DNA of 64,000 nt, from NCBI GenBank assembly GCA_963800415.1, contig CAWDBS010000049.1, forward strand, positions 1 through 64,000. Direction: 5' to 3'. This document shows positions 15,851 through 24,793 of the stretch, one piece after another. The DNA is from Palsa-504 sp963800415 (GTDB taxonomy: Bacteria > Actinomycetota > Actinomycetes > Streptosporangiales > Streptosporangiaceae). A program made the translations under genes and the position numbers. Within the stretch, counting starts at the first letter, position 1. Every line of letters begins with the position of its first letter. Below the pieces are notes generated by a model. It was not told where the DNA came from and searched no databases. It saw nothing but the letters and a program-made list of their open reading frames with translations.

Positions 15851-17553
15851 GCGGCGCGATGCGCAAGGCGGTAGTGATCGGCAGCGGCGCGGGCGGGTCG
15901 TTCGCCGCGATGGAGCTCGCGCAGGCCGGGTGGCAGGTAGTCCTGTTCGAGAAGGGCCCCAACCACTTCACCAACCTGGCCGGCCAGGGGCCGATCGGCA
16001 CCGTGTTCGCTAACGACAGCCTGGCGATGATCGTGCGCAACTTCGCCCTCCCGGATCCGGAGGTGTTCCCGCGCACCTGGCGGCCGAACCCGTCCGCACC
16101 CGTCCAGTACACCGGCAGCGTCGATGAGCTGCCCCAGGTCGTCGGTGGCGGGACCGTGCACTGGGACGCCAAGGTGCCCAGGTTCTGGGACATCGACTTC
16201 CAGCAGCTGGCCGCGCTGGGACCGGTGCCGGGTGCCGACCTGGCCGACTGGCCGTTCAGCTACGCCGAGATCGCGCCCTACTACGACGAGGTGGAGCAGC
16301 TCATCGGCGTGCAGGGCGACATCGGCGCACTGCCCGGGATCGTGAAAAAGCACGCACCGAGAAAAACCCAGTACCCGATGCCGCCGGGCCCGCAGATGCG
16401 CGCGTCGATGGCCGTGGCCGCGGGCGCCACCGCCGTCGGCCTGCACCCGTACCCGTTCCCGATGGCGGCCAACTCAACGTCCTACAACGGCCAGCACGCC
16501 TGCAACAACTGCGGGTTCTGCAGCAGCTTCGGCTGCCCGGTGGTGGCCCGGCCGTCGGCGCTCATCCCGCTGCGCCAGGCGCTGCGGACCGGCCGGGTCA
16601 CGCTGGTCCCGGAGACGATGGTGACCAAGGTCAACCTCACCGGGTCAGGGGCAACCGGGGTCAGCTGGATCACGATGACCGAACGAGGTGCGGTGACGGG
16701 CACCGAGAACGCCGACATCGTCGTGATGGCGGCGTCGGCCATCGAAACGGTCCGCCTCGCCCTCATCTCGGAGTTCCCGGACCGCAGTGGCAAGCTCGGC
16801 CGCCGGCTGATGCTGCATGCGTTCATCGACGGCACCGCGATCTTCCTCGACGAGCGGATGCACGCCTATCGCGGCCGGTCGGTGACGCAATGCGTGGAGG
16901 ACGCCGCCGACCCGGACTTCCCCGGCGCCCGGGCCTTCGCCAAGGCGCACGGGCTGCCCTACATCCGCGGCGGCCTGATGGAGCTCGGCGGCAGCCAGGA
17001 TCCGATCAGCGAGGGGCAGTCCTATCAGACCCTGCTCGGCTTGCTTCGCTCGGCCAAGCCGTTCGGTACCGAGTTCAAGCAGCTCATGCGCTCCTCGATC
17101 CTGCGCGACCGGCTGGCAGGCTGCTCGTTCATCGGCCATGACCTGCCCTACCTGGGCCACACGGTGACCCTCGACCCGAAGGTCAGGGACGTCTTCGGGC
17201 TGCCGGTGGCCCGGGTCACCTGGAGCGCGGGCCAGCACGAGCAGGTGGCCCAGCAGTTCTGGATCCCGCGGCTGAAGCAGATGATGACCAAGGCCGGCGC
17301 CGGGGTGGCCCTGGCCGTGCCCGCCACGGAGAACAGCGGCGGCCTGCCCACTGGCAACCACGTGATGGGCGGCATGATGATGGGTACCAACCCGGCCACC
17401 AGCGTGACCGACGCCTACGGCCGGGTGCACGCCCTGGACAACGTCTACGTGGCCGACGGCTCCGTCTTCGTCACCTCCGGCGCGCACAACCCGACGAACA
17501 CCATCATGGCCGTGGCCCTGCGCAACATGCGTCACCTGGCCGGACGGAGCTGA
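15847..17553 (+). CDS. GMC-family FAD-dependent dehydrogenase, large subunit
   Basis: 568 aa from GTG 15847, which overlaps the preceding stop; ATG 15859 is the alternative. The N-terminal Rossmann motif VIGSGAGGSFAAMELA and VLFEKG bind FAD. VVGGGTVHWDAKV is the GMC signature region. A Cys-rich CNNCGFCSSFGC segment near residue 220 is typical of the gluconate/sorbitol dehydrogenase-like branch. The C-terminus has VYVADGSVFVTSGAHNPTNT with the catalytic His-Asn region. It probably oxidises a polyol or sugar acid and transfers electrons to quinone or a cytochrome. It has no leader of its own, so export should depend on the small subunit. Confidence 0.92.
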   Translation: MSGAMRKAVVIGSGAGGSFAAMELAQAGWQVVLFEKGPNHFTNLAGQGPIGTVFANDSLAMIVRNFALPDPEVFPRTWRPNPSAPVQYTGSVDELPQVVGGGTVHWDAKVPRFWDIDFQQLAALGPVPGADLADWPFSYAEIAPYYDEVEQLIGVQGDIGALPGIVKKHAPRKTQYPMPPGPQMRASMAVAAGATAVGLHPYPFPMAANSTSYNGQHACNNCGFCSSFGCPVVARPSALIPLRQALRTGRVTLVPETMVTKVNLTGSGATGVSWITMTERGAVTGTENADIVVMAASAIETVRLALISEFPDRSGKLGRRLMLHAFIDGTAIFLDERMHAYRGRSVTQCVEDAADPDFPGARAFAKAHGLPYIRGGLMELGGSQDPISEGQSYQTLLGLLRSAKPFGTEFKQLMRSSILRDRLAGCSFIGHDLPYLGHTVTLDPKVRDVFGLPVARVTWSAGQHEQVAQQFWIPRLKQMMTKAGAGVALAVPATENSGGLPTGNHVMGGMMMGTNPATSVTDAYGRVHALDNVYVADGSVFVTSGAHNPTNTIMAVALRNMRHLAGRS

Positions 17554-17608
17554 CCTGGATCGGCACTACTGGTCGCGGCACCCGGCCGAGGCGGTCGGCG
17601 TCCTCGGG

Positions 17609-18424
17609 CTAGGGCTCGCCGACCACGGCCGCCGACCTGGTGATCGCGCCCGCGCCGGCCAGCCGGGCCGCGAGGACCACCGGGATGATCGTCAGCAGGA
17701 TGACCACCGACACCACCGCGTTCACCTCGGGCAGCTGCTGCCCGAGCCGGATCGCGCCGAAGATCCACAACGGCAGCGTGTTCTGCGCACCCGCGGTGAA
17801 CACCGTGACGATGACCTCGTCGAATGACAGCCCGAACGCGAGCAGCGCGCCGGACACCAGCGCGGTCGCGCAGAGCGGCAGCGTGACGAAGCGCAGCGTC
17901 TGCCAGCCGCGCGCGCCGAGGTCCATGGACGCCTCGGCCAGCGATCCCGGCGTCCGGCGGAGCCTGGCGATCAGGTTGTTGTACACCAGGACGATGCAGA
18001 ACGTGGTGTGCCCGGCGATGATGGTCAGCGTGCCGAGCTGGACCCCGGTGAAGGCGAAGAAGGAGTTCAGCGCGATCCCGGTGATGATGCCGGGCAGCGC
18101 GAGCGGCAGCACCAGCAGGAACGAGATGGCCTCGCGGCCGAAGAAGGCGAACGCGTGCAGCGCGTACGCCACGGCGGAGCCGAGCAGCAGGGCCAGCGCG
18201 GTCGCCACCAGCCCGACCCTGACCGACAGCAGGAAGGCGCTGCGCACCTGGGGGTCGTGCCAGGCCACGCCGAACCAGTGCAGAGAGAAGCCCGCGATGG
18301 GCCAGCTCTCGATGTTCGAGGAGTTGAACGCGTACAGCACGATGAGCGCGATCGGGACGAACAGGAACGCCAGCGCCAGCGTGACCCAGATCCGCAGCGC
18401 CGCGCGCAGACCCTTGGACTCCAC
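17609..18424 (-). CDS. ABC transporter permease, PotC-type
   Basis: 271 aa with six predicted membrane helices. The inner-membrane coupling motif EASMDLGARGWQTLRFVTLP (about 170-190) is the EAA loop. This is the second permease of a polyamine/putrescine/iron-type importer. It is the last gene of a minus-strand operon (ATPase, binding protein, PotB-like, PotC-like), three bases after the PotB-like stop. Substrate is inferred only from family resemblance. Confidence 0.92.
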   Translation of the reverse strand: MESKGLRAALRIWVTLALAFLFVPIALIVLYAFNSSNIESWPIAGFSLHWFGVAWHDPQVRSAFLLSVRVGLVATALALLLGSAVAYALHAFAFFGREAISFLLVLPLALPGIITGIALNSFFAFTGVQLGTLTIIAGHTTFCIVLVYNNLIARLRRTPGSLAEASMDLGARGWQTLRFVTLPLCATALVSGALLAFGLSFDEVIVTVFTAGAQNTLPLWIFGAIRLGQQLPEVNAVVSVVILLTIIPVVLAARLAGAGAITRSAAVVGEP

Positions 18425-18427
18425 GCC

Positions 18428-19342
18428 TCAGACCTCCTCGAACGCGCCGAGCGCCCGCGCGCCGAGCAGGTAGATGGCCATGATCGCCATCGGCACCAGG
18501 GCCATGGCGGCGGCGAACGGCACGTTGTTCGCGATCCCGATGTTGGAGTAGATGACGTTGCCGATGAAGGTCGCGCTGGTCCCGCCGACCAGCAGCGGCG
18601 TGATGTAGTCGCCGAGGGTCAGCGAGAAGGTGAAGATCGACCCGGCCACGATGCCGGGCAGGGCCAGCGGCAGCAGCACGCTCCGGGTGGTCCGCCAGGT
18701 CCGCGCGCCCAGGTCCTGCGACGCCTCGATCTGCGAGGGCGGGATCCGCTCCAGCGCCGCGTACACCGGGATGATCATGAACGGCAGCCAGAGGTAGCAG
18801 AACACCACGAACACGGCCCAGTTGGTGTAGATCAGGTGCACGTTCAGGACCGAGTCGAGCACCCCGCCCTTGGTGAAGATCAGCAGCCAGGAGTACACCT
18901 TGGCCAGGTAGCTCGCCCACAGCGGCAGCAGGATCGCCACGAACAGGGCCGTCCTGGTCCGCGGCGACGCGACCCGGGCCATGTAGTAGGCGAACGGGAA
19001 GGCGGCAACGGCGTCCGCCACGGTGACCGCCGCCGCCATCCCCACGGTCCGCGCGATGATACGCAGGTAGGCCGGGCTGGTGAAGATCGTCGTGAGGTTG
19101 TTCAGGCTCCAGACCCGCTCGATGTTGGTGGTGAACGGGTTGATCTGCCAGAAGGCCGTGATCAGCAGCACGACCAGCGCGGCCAGGTAGACCAGGACGA
19201 ACCAGGCCAGCGGCGGGGTGAGCAGGATGGTGGCCCGCGCCCACGGCCGGCGCCACAGTGCCGACGAAAGCCGTGCCGCCGGGACGCGGGCCCGGGTCCC
19301 TCCTCCTGGTTTTTCTGGTCTTACTTGACCTGCGTAGTCCAC
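18428..19342 (-). CDS. ABC transporter permease, PotB-type
   Basis: Up to 304 aa. Six membrane helices begin at ATILLTPPLAWFVLVYLA; the EAA loop is EASQDLGARTWRTTRSVLLP. The start is uncertain. The only ordinary in-frame start before the first helix is GTG 19342, which overlaps the end of the binding-protein gene by 22 bases. A strong AGGAGGAGGG lies at about 19303-19312 but has no ATG, GTG or TTG at proper spacing; CTG 19258 is in frame. Together with the PotC-like permease it should form the membrane channel of the importer. Confidence 0.88.
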   Translation of the reverse strand: MDYAGQVRPEKPGGGTRARVPAARLSSALWRRPWARATILLTPPLAWFVLVYLAALVVLLITAFWQINPFTTNIERVWSLNNLTTIFTSPAYLRIIARTVGMAAAVTVADAVAAFPFAYYMARVASPRTRTALFVAILLPLWASYLAKVYSWLLIFTKGGVLDSVLNVHLIYTNWAVFVVFCYLWLPFMIIPVYAALERIPPSQIEASQDLGARTWRTTRSVLLPLALPGIVAGSIFTFSLTLGDYITPLLVGGTSATFIGNVIYSNIGIANNVPFAAAMALVPMAIMAIYLLGARALGAFEEV

Positions 19343-20574
19343 GCGGCCACCCACTGCGCGTAGGGCACGCAATCCGGCTTGCCGTTGTCGCAGGTCGCGA
19401 TCGGCGTCTTCCACAGGCTGATCGAGTCGAGATAGCTGGCCGGCGCGTTGGCGTGGTATTCCGCGCACGACCCCGCCTGCAGCTTGTCCATATACGGGCA
19501 GGCGAGCTTGTTGTCCGGCGTCTCGCCGTAAGTGACGGCCTGCAGCGCCTGGACCTGCGGCGTGCTGATGTACTGCATCCACTTGTAGGCGCAGTTCGGG
19601 TGGGGTGCCTTGGCCGCGAGCATCCAGGTGTCCGCCCAGCCGGTGGCCCCCTCGCTCGGCACCACGGAACCGATCGTGAACTTGTCCGCCTTCAGCGTGC
19701 TGACCTGGTAGGGCCACCCCGCGCCGACGATCGCGTTGCCGCTCTTGAAGTCGAAGATCTCCTGGGAGGCCAGGCCCCAGTACTTCTCGATCAGCGGGCG
19801 CTGCTGGGCCAGCAGGCCCACCGCCGCCTGGAACTGCGGCTGGGTCAGCTCGTACGGGTCGGTGATGCCCAGCGACGGCTGGTGGGTCTTCAGGTACAGC
19901 GCCGCGTCGGCGATCTGGATCGGGTTGTCCGGCACCGTCACCTGGCCCTTGTACTTGGAGTCGTAGATGACGCTCCAGGACGGCGGTGCGGTCGGGAAGT
20001 TCTTGGTGTTGTACATCAGCACGTTCGGGCCCCACTGCAGGGAGACCCCGTAGTGCACGCCGTTGATGGTGTTGAACGGCGGCGACTGGAAGGCGGGGTA
20101 GAAGTCCTTCCAGCTCGGGATCAGGTTGATGTTCACCGGGTGCGCGTCGCCCGCGTACAGGATGCGCAGGTCGGCGTCGCCCGAGGAGGACACCATGTCG
20201 TACTGGCCGCCGCCGCCGTTCTTCATCAGCGCGACCATCTCGTCCGAGCTGCCCGCGTACTTCGCGTTCACCTGGCAGCCGGTCTGCTGCTCGAACGGCT
20301 TGACCCACTTGGGATCGAGGTAGCCCTCCCAGGCGATCAGGTTGAGCTGGCCCTCGCCCGTGCCGATCGTCTGCAGCGCCGGCAGGTTCGCGGTGGGCAC
20401 GGTCTGCCCGGCCACCGCGCCCCCGCCGTTCTGGCTGGCGCTCCCGGTGGCTCCGCCGCCACCGCTGCTGCTCGTGCTGCCGCCGCTGCTGCAGCCCGCC
20501 GCGATGACGGACACGACCGCGAGTCCGAGCGCTATTGTCATCGGGCGGCTCCGCCCGCTGATTCTCCTCATCAT
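19321..20574 (-). CDS. Polyamine-type ABC transporter substrate-binding lipoprotein
   Basis: 417 aa. A lipoprotein signal (ALGLAVVSVIAAGCSSG, Cys at about 28) is followed by a Ser/Gly-rich tether and a periplasmic-binding-protein fold of the PotD/spermidine class: LNLIAWEGYLDPKW, a YDMVSSSGDADLRIL segment and GWADTWMLAAKAPHP. It captures substrate outside the membrane and delivers it to the permeases. Its ATG overlaps the ATPase stop (TAATG at 20572-20576). Several paired cysteines in the last 60 residues may form disulphides. The bound solute could be a polyamine or another small cation. Confidence 0.92.
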   Translation of the reverse strand: MMRRISGRSRPMTIALGLAVVSVIAAGCSSGGSTSSSGGGGATGSASQNGGGAVAGQTVPTANLPALQTIGTGEGQLNLIAWEGYLDPKWVKPFEQQTGCQVNAKYAGSSDEMVALMKNGGGGQYDMVSSSGDADLRILYAGDAHPVNINLIPSWKDFYPAFQSPPFNTINGVHYGVSLQWGPNVLMYNTKNFPTAPPSWSVIYDSKYKGQVTVPDNPIQIADAALYLKTHQPSLGITDPYELTQPQFQAAVGLLAQQRPLIEKYWGLASQEIFDFKSGNAIVGAGWPYQVSTLKADKFTIGSVVPSEGATGWADTWMLAAKAPHPNCAYKWMQYISTPQVQALQAVTYGETPDNKLACPYMDKLQAGSCAEYHANAPASYLDSISLWKTPIATCDNGKPDCVPYAQWVAAWTTQVK

Positions 20575-21629
20575 TAGCCCTCCCCTGAAGGGATCGTGAA
20601 TGCCTGCTCCGGCCGCCAGGCGAGCCGCACACGGGCGCCCCGCAGGTCGCCGGAGACGGGTCCCTCGGTGTTCTGCCGGCTGACTACCAGCTCGCCGCCG
20701 CCGTCCAGGTCCACGACGTAGCGGGTGAGCACGCCGGCGTAGATGACCTCCCTGATCTGGCCAGGCTCGACATGCGTGCCGGGCGGGTCCGGCTCGCCGC
20801 CGGGGACCAGGGTGATCTTCTCCGGCCGCACGGTGATCGTGTGGCCGTCGCGCTGGATCAGGTTGGAGACGCCGATGAACCCGGCCACGAACGCGGTCCG
20901 CGGCCGCTCGTACACCTCGGCGGGCCCGCCGGTCTGCTCGATGCGGCCACCGCTGAGCACCGCGATGCGGTCGCTCATCGTCAGTGCCTCTTCCTGGTCG
21001 TGCGTGACGTAGACGAACGTGATGCCCACCTCGCGCTGCACCCGCTGCAGCTCGAGCTGCATCTCCTGGCGGAGCTTGAGGTCCAGCGCGCCGAGCGGCT
21101 CGTCGAGCAGCAGCACCTCAGGCTCGTTGACGATGGCCCGGGCCAGCGCGACGCGCTGCCGCTGGCCGCCGGACAGCTGGGCCGGCTTGCGGCCGCCGAG
21201 CCCGGGCAGCCGGACCATCTCCAGCGCGCGGCCGGCCTTCTCCCGCCGCTCCGCCTTGGGTACCCGGCGCACCCGCAGCCCGTACTCGATGTTCTGCGCC
21301 ACCGTCATGTGCGGGAACAATGCGTAGTCCTGGAACACGGTGTTGACGTTCCTGGCGTACGGCGGCACCTGCGTGACGTCGCGGCCGGCCAGCTCGATCC
21401 GCCCCCCGTCCGGGCGCTCGAACCCGGCGATCAGCCGGAGCAGCGTGGTCTTGCCCGACCCGGACGGGCCGAGCAGGGTGAAGAACTCGCCTTCTCGCAC
21501 CACCAGGTCGACGTCGGCGAGCGCGGTCACCTCGCCGTAGCGCTTCCGCAGGCTGGTGACATGGATCGCCGACGCCGCGGCGGCCGGATCACCTGCAGCG
21601 GCGGGCTGCGGGCCCGGAACCGTGATCAT
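20574..21629 (-). CDS. ABC transporter ATP-binding protein, PotA-type
   Basis: 351 aa. Walker A GPSGSGKTTLLR, Q-loop FQDYALFPHM, signature LSGGQRQRVALARA, Walker B LLLDEPLGALD and the H-loop YVTHDQEEALTMSD are all intact. The C-terminal 110 residues form the TOBE-type regulatory domain of the PotA/FbpC/MalK group (RPEKITLVPGG). It energises the importer encoded downstream and is the first gene of the operon. The promoter must lie in the 60 bases shared with the divergent SRPBCC gene. Confidence 0.95.
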   Translation of the reverse strand: MITVPGPQPAAAGDPAAAASAIHVTSLRKRYGEVTALADVDLVVREGEFFTLLGPSGSGKTTLLRLIAGFERPDGGRIELAGRDVTQVPPYARNVNTVFQDYALFPHMTVAQNIEYGLRVRRVPKAERREKAGRALEMVRLPGLGGRKPAQLSGGQRQRVALARAIVNEPEVLLLDEPLGALDLKLRQEMQLELQRVQREVGITFVYVTHDQEEALTMSDRIAVLSGGRIEQTGGPAEVYERPRTAFVAGFIGVSNLIQRDGHTITVRPEKITLVPGGEPDPPGTHVEPGQIREVIYAGVLTRYVVDLDGGGELVVSRQNTEGPVSGDLRGARVRLAWRPEQAFTIPSGEG

Positions 21630-21688
21630 CCGGCTCGTTGTACCACGGTTCAGCCAGCACCCGCAATGAGCGTCATACGCTGGACGTC

Positions 21689-22195
21689 ATGGAATGGACG
21701 GGACAGGTTTACGCGGACTGTCCGGCCGTGGCGGCCGAGATCCGCATCGAGGCGCCGCCCGGGCGGGTGTGGGGCATGGTCAGCGACATCTTCCTGATGC
21801 CGCAGCTGAGCTCTGAGCTGCAGGAGGTGACCTGGCTGGACGGCGTGACCAGCCCGGCGGTCGGCTGCCGGTTCACCGGCCGCAACGCCAACGAGTACCG
21901 CGGGACATGGGAGACGGTCAGCACGATCACCGAGTGCGACCCGCCGCGCCGCTTCACCTGGACGGTCGGGGACCCCGGCCATCCGATGGCGACCTGGCGG
22001 TTCACCCTGCGGCCCGACGGGGCGGGCACGCTGCTCGAGCAGTGGGCGCGGATGGGCCCGGGCCGCTCCGGCCTGAGCATCGCCATCGACGCGATGCCGG
22101 ACAAGGAACAGAAGATCGTCTTCGTCCGGCTCCGGGAGTGGGAGGCCGCCATGCAGCACAACCTGGAGGTCATCAAAGACAGGGCCGAACGGTAG
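21689..22195 (+). CDS. SRPBCC family protein
   Basis: 168 aa from ATG 21689 (MEWTGQVYADCP). The pattern IRIEAPPGRVWGMVSDI, then RYRGTWETVSTI-like and FTWTVGDPGHPMATWRF is the Bet v1/START-like polyketide-cyclase group. The C-terminal long helix (REWEAAMQHNLEVIK) closes the ligand cavity. The open frame reaches back to 21638 but the extra residues overlap the ATPase promoter region. The next gene begins directly at its stop (TAG then GTG), so the two are cotranscribed. Ligand or substrate unknown. Confidence 0.85.
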   Translation: MEWTGQVYADCPAVAAEIRIEAPPGRVWGMVSDIFLMPQLSSELQEVTWLDGVTSPAVGCRFTGRNANEYRGTWETVSTITECDPPRRFTWTVGDPGHPMATWRFTLRPDGAGTLLEQWARMGPGRSGLSIAIDAMPDKEQKIVFVRLREWEAAMQHNLEVIKDRAER

Positions 22196-23233
22196 GTGCG
22201 CACCGCCACCACCATCGAGGCCTCGGCCGGCAAAAACGCCGTCGAGTTCGCCGTCGAGGCCGAGCGACTCGGCCTGGACGTCTGCTGGGTCGCCGAGGCC
22301 TGGGGCGCGGACGCCCCCTCGCCGCTCGGCTACCTCGCCGCCCGCACCGAGACGATGCTGCTCGGCTCGGGCGTGATCCAGGTCGGCACCCGTTCCCCGG
22401 TCACCATCGCGCAGACCGCGATGACGCTGGCCCACCTGTCCGGCGGCCGGTTCCTGCTCGGCCTGGGGGTATCAGGGCCCCAGGTGATGGAGGGGCTGCA
22501 CGGCATCCCGTTCGGTCATCCGCTGGGCCGGATGCGGGAGACGGTCGAGATCGTCCGGGCCGTCTTCACCGGGGAGAAGGTCACCTACGCCGGCCGGCAC
22601 TACGACCTCCCGCTGCCCGGGGCCCGGCCGATGCGGGTTAGCCTGCCGCCGGTGTCCGTGCCGGTGTACCTGGCCACGCTGTCGCCGAAGATGCTGGCGC
22701 TGACCGGTGAGATCGCCGACGGCTGGCTCGGCACCAGCTTCGTTCCCGAGCGGGCCGACGCCTACTTCAGCCAGCTGGACGCGGGCCTGGCCCGGGCGGG
22801 CAGGAGCCGCGCCGACCTGGACGTCTGCCAGGGCGCCGAGATCAGCCTGGTGGAAGAGGCCGACCTGGCCCGGACCCTGGCCAGCCGCAAGGAGGAGCTG
22901 GCCTTCTCCCTGGGCGGCATGGGGTCGGCCACGGCCAACTTCTACAACGACGCCTACAGCCGCCAGGGCTGGGCGCAGGTCGCCGCCCAGGTGCGCCAGC
23001 GCTGGCAGGCGGGTGACCGGGATAGCGCGGCCGCCCTGGTCACCGACGAGATGGTGCTGGCCACCACGCTGATCGGCACCGAGGACATGGTCCGCGCCCG
23101 GCTGCGCGCCTGGCGCGAGGCCGGCGTGGACACCGTCCGCCTCTACCCGTCCGGCGACACCCTGGCCGCCCGGCTGGACACCCTTGGCCGGGGCATCGAC
23201 CTGGTCAGGAACCTGGAGCCGGCCGGCAGTTGA
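22196..23233 (+). CDS. LLM-class flavin/F420-dependent oxidoreductase
   Basis: 345 aa from GTG 22196, immediately after the previous stop. The TIM-barrel luciferase-like pattern is clear: ERLGLDVCWVAEAWG, LGSGVIQVGTRSP, TLAHLSGGRFLLGLGVSG and DGWLGTSF. Length and sequence favour the F420H2-dependent branch (methylene-H4MPT reductase or glucose-6-phosphate dehydrogenase-like) that is common in actinobacteria, but FMN use is possible. The substrate is unknown; coupling to an SRPBCC protein suggests a hydrophobic small molecule. Confidence 0.9.
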   Translation: MRTATTIEASAGKNAVEFAVEAERLGLDVCWVAEAWGADAPSPLGYLAARTETMLLGSGVIQVGTRSPVTIAQTAMTLAHLSGGRFLLGLGVSGPQVMEGLHGIPFGHPLGRMRETVEIVRAVFTGEKVTYAGRHYDLPLPGARPMRVSLPPVSVPVYLATLSPKMLALTGEIADGWLGTSFVPERADAYFSQLDAGLARAGRSRADLDVCQGAEISLVEEADLARTLASRKEELAFSLGGMGSATANFYNDAYSRQGWAQVAAQVRQRWQAGDRDSAAALVTDEMVLATTLIGTEDMVRARLRAWREAGVDTVRLYPSGDTLAARLDTLGRGIDLVRNLEPAGS

Positions 23234-23337
23234 TCACCCGGACGGGGCGTGCTGCCGGGCGCGCGTTGAGTCCGGGATCAGCCAGGTATTCGCGGGTTCG
23301 TCGCTGACGTGCAGGTACATGTTCAGCCCGGTGAGGC

Positions 23338-23823
23338 TCAGCAGCAGGTATCCGCGATCAGGCCGCTGTAGCCGCGCAGGGCGCCGATGTCTGAATCGTC
23401 CCACTCCGTGGGCTCCTCGCGGTAGACGTTCAGCGTGCCGACCGGGCTGCCGCCGAGCAGGATCGGGATGCCGGCCACCGCCCGTACCCGGGCAGGCAGC
23501 TGTGCGCGCAGGGCCGGCCAGCGGTCGTCCGGCCGCAGGTCGTTGCTGGTGATCTCCCGGGCGTAGACGTAAGAGTCGTAGCAGGGGCCTTGCCCGGCCG
23601 CCGCCTGGGCCTCCTCGAGCTGCCGGCCGCCCTCGTCCGAAGCGGCTACGTAGGCCAGATGCCCGGACTCGGTGATGAACATGATCCCGGCGCCGCTGTA
23701 GCCGAATACCTCATGCACCGCGTTGACCGTCCGCTTCAGGACCGCGACCACGTCCGCGTCGAAGGCCGCCTGACGCAGCCGCTCCAGGCTTGACTGCAGG
23801 GCCTCCTCGTCGATGTGGACCAT
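23338..23823 (-). CDS. GAF-domain protein
   Basis: 161 aa, essentially one GAF domain: FGYSGAGIMFITESGHLAYVAASDE, QGPCYDSYVYAREI and VRAVAGIPILLGGSPVGTLNVYR. Related actinobacterial proteins carry GAF plus a C-terminal ANTAR RNA-binding domain; here the protein stops right after the GAF core (GLIADTCC). It may therefore be a shortened transcription antiterminator or a stand-alone sensor. A different frame continues for 35 codons beyond the stop but shows no ANTAR motif. Cytoplasmic; no operon partner. Confidence 0.82.
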   Translation of the reverse strand: MVHIDEEALQSSLERLRQAAFDADVVAVLKRTVNAVHEVFGYSGAGIMFITESGHLAYVAASDEGGRQLEEAQAAAGQGPCYDSYVYAREITSNDLRPDDRWPALRAQLPARVRAVAGIPILLGGSPVGTLNVYREEPTEWDDSDIGALRGYSGLIADTCC

Positions 23824-23994
23824 GACTGGCAGGCTACCGGGTCAGCGCGCTCTCGTCGGCGCCCGCGCACAGTTCCGCGCCCGGCCGGTGGTAACACCAT
23901 TGTCTGGCGATGGTAGAAGTCTGCTATGAGATCCGCGAGCAGCCGGGCGATGACCGGCCTGGCGCACGACCTCTGCCCTGGCGCACGACCTCTG

Positions 23995-24444
23995 CTACTT
24001 CTGATCGCCCTCGTCATGACCGAGCAGATAACGGATGCCGTTGTCGTCGGGGGTGACGTGCCGTATGTTCGCGATGGCGGAGAATCCGGCGTCGGCCGAT
24101 ACGAGAGCATCAGCCCCGGCCGCATGTGCCGCCGCGGCCAGCACCGCATCGAACGCCCCGATACCAGCGCTGTCCTCGAACAGGCGCAGGCCTTCACGCA
24201 GGTCGGGCTCTTCCACGACGAGCAGCGGCGATAGCAGCTCGATGTAATCGCGGGCCAGTTCTGCCGCGTCCTTGCGATCCCGGCGGCGGGCGCGGACGTG
24301 AGCGAACTCCTGAATCACCTCGACGGTGGTGGTCGCCGTGACCTCGCCGTTGGCTATCGCGCGCACCAGCTGTCGGCATGGCATCTGCAGCGGGTGGTCC
24401 GCCCCGACGGCATAGGCGAGGACGGTGGTATCCAGGACGATCAC
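23995..24444 (-). CDS. vapC: PIN-domain toxin, VapC-type
   Basis: 149 aa from GTG 24444 (VIVLDTTVLAYAV). The acidic residues of the PIN nuclease site are in place: D in VLDTTV, E in EVIQEF, D in IGAFDAVLAAA and D in LVSADAGF. VapC toxins cut RNA, often initiator tRNA or rRNA, and are held inactive by a VapB antitoxin. Its GTG overlaps the antitoxin TGA (24441-24444), the usual coupled order of antitoxin then toxin. No frame damage, so probably an active module. Confidence 0.88.
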   Translation of the reverse strand: MIVLDTTVLAYAVGADHPLQMPCRQLVRAIANGEVTATTTVEVIQEFAHVRARRRDRKDAAELARDYIELLSPLLVVEEPDLREGLRLFEDSAGIGAFDAVLAAAAHAAGADALVSADAGFSAIANIRHVTPDDNGIRYLLGHDEGDQK

Positions 24445-24683
24445 GCGTGGCGTCCGCGCAGGTCGTCCAGCTCGGCGATGAGGTCTTCTACCGGCATGGG
24501 CTCCGCGGCGAGAATCCGCCGGGCCGCCGCTGATCGCCTGCGCTGCGTCGCGGGCAGGCCTCGGTCGAGAGCCTCCCGGATCACCGCGGCGACGGACGTC
24601 CCGCGTTGGCGGGCCAGGGTTTGCACGCGTTGGTAACGCTCGTCGTCGAGCAGCAGCTGCAGTCGATGAGTCAGCATACACAT
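24441..24683 (-). CDS. vapB: Ribbon-helix-helix antitoxin, VapB-type
   Basis: 80 aa. The N-terminus (HRLQLLLDDERYQRVQTLA) and RGTSVAAVIREALDRGL make a ribbon-helix-helix DNA-binding fold; the Asp/Glu-rich C-terminus would cap the PIN toxin. It should repress its own operon. The start is ATG 24683 or ATG 24677. The upstream bases 24678-24695 contain an AT-rich, repetitive CATACA/CATGCA stretch that could hold the promoter and operator. Confidence 0.85.
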   Translation of the reverse strand: MCMLTHRLQLLLDDERYQRVQTLARQRGTSVAAVIREALDRGLPATQRRRSAAARRILAAEPMPVEDLIAELDDLRGRHA

Positions 24684-24700
24684 ACATTAGCATGCACATG

Positions 24701-24793
24701 TCAGGCGGGCTGAATGAGGCCGGTGGCGGTGGTACGGCCCGCGCCGTCGCGGGCCGTGACCCGGATCGCGACCTCACTTGCCGGCGCGCTCAT
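24701..24793 (-). CDS. 30-residue ORF coupled to aldehyde dehydrogenase
   Basis: MSAPASEVAIRVTARD onwards, ending LIQPA. Its ATG overlaps the aldehyde dehydrogenase stop (ATGA, 24790-24793), as do the other genes of this operon. It resembles the start of a larger protein cut short and may be the stub of a fifth operon gene. I do not recognise a family. Confidence 0.4.
   Translation of the reverse strand: MSAPASEVAIRVTARDGAGRTTATGLIQPA

Noticed and set aside
23233..23337. Continuation of the GAF protein into an ANTAR domain by frameshift
   Set aside because: The alternative frame gives about 35 residues with no ANTAR signature.
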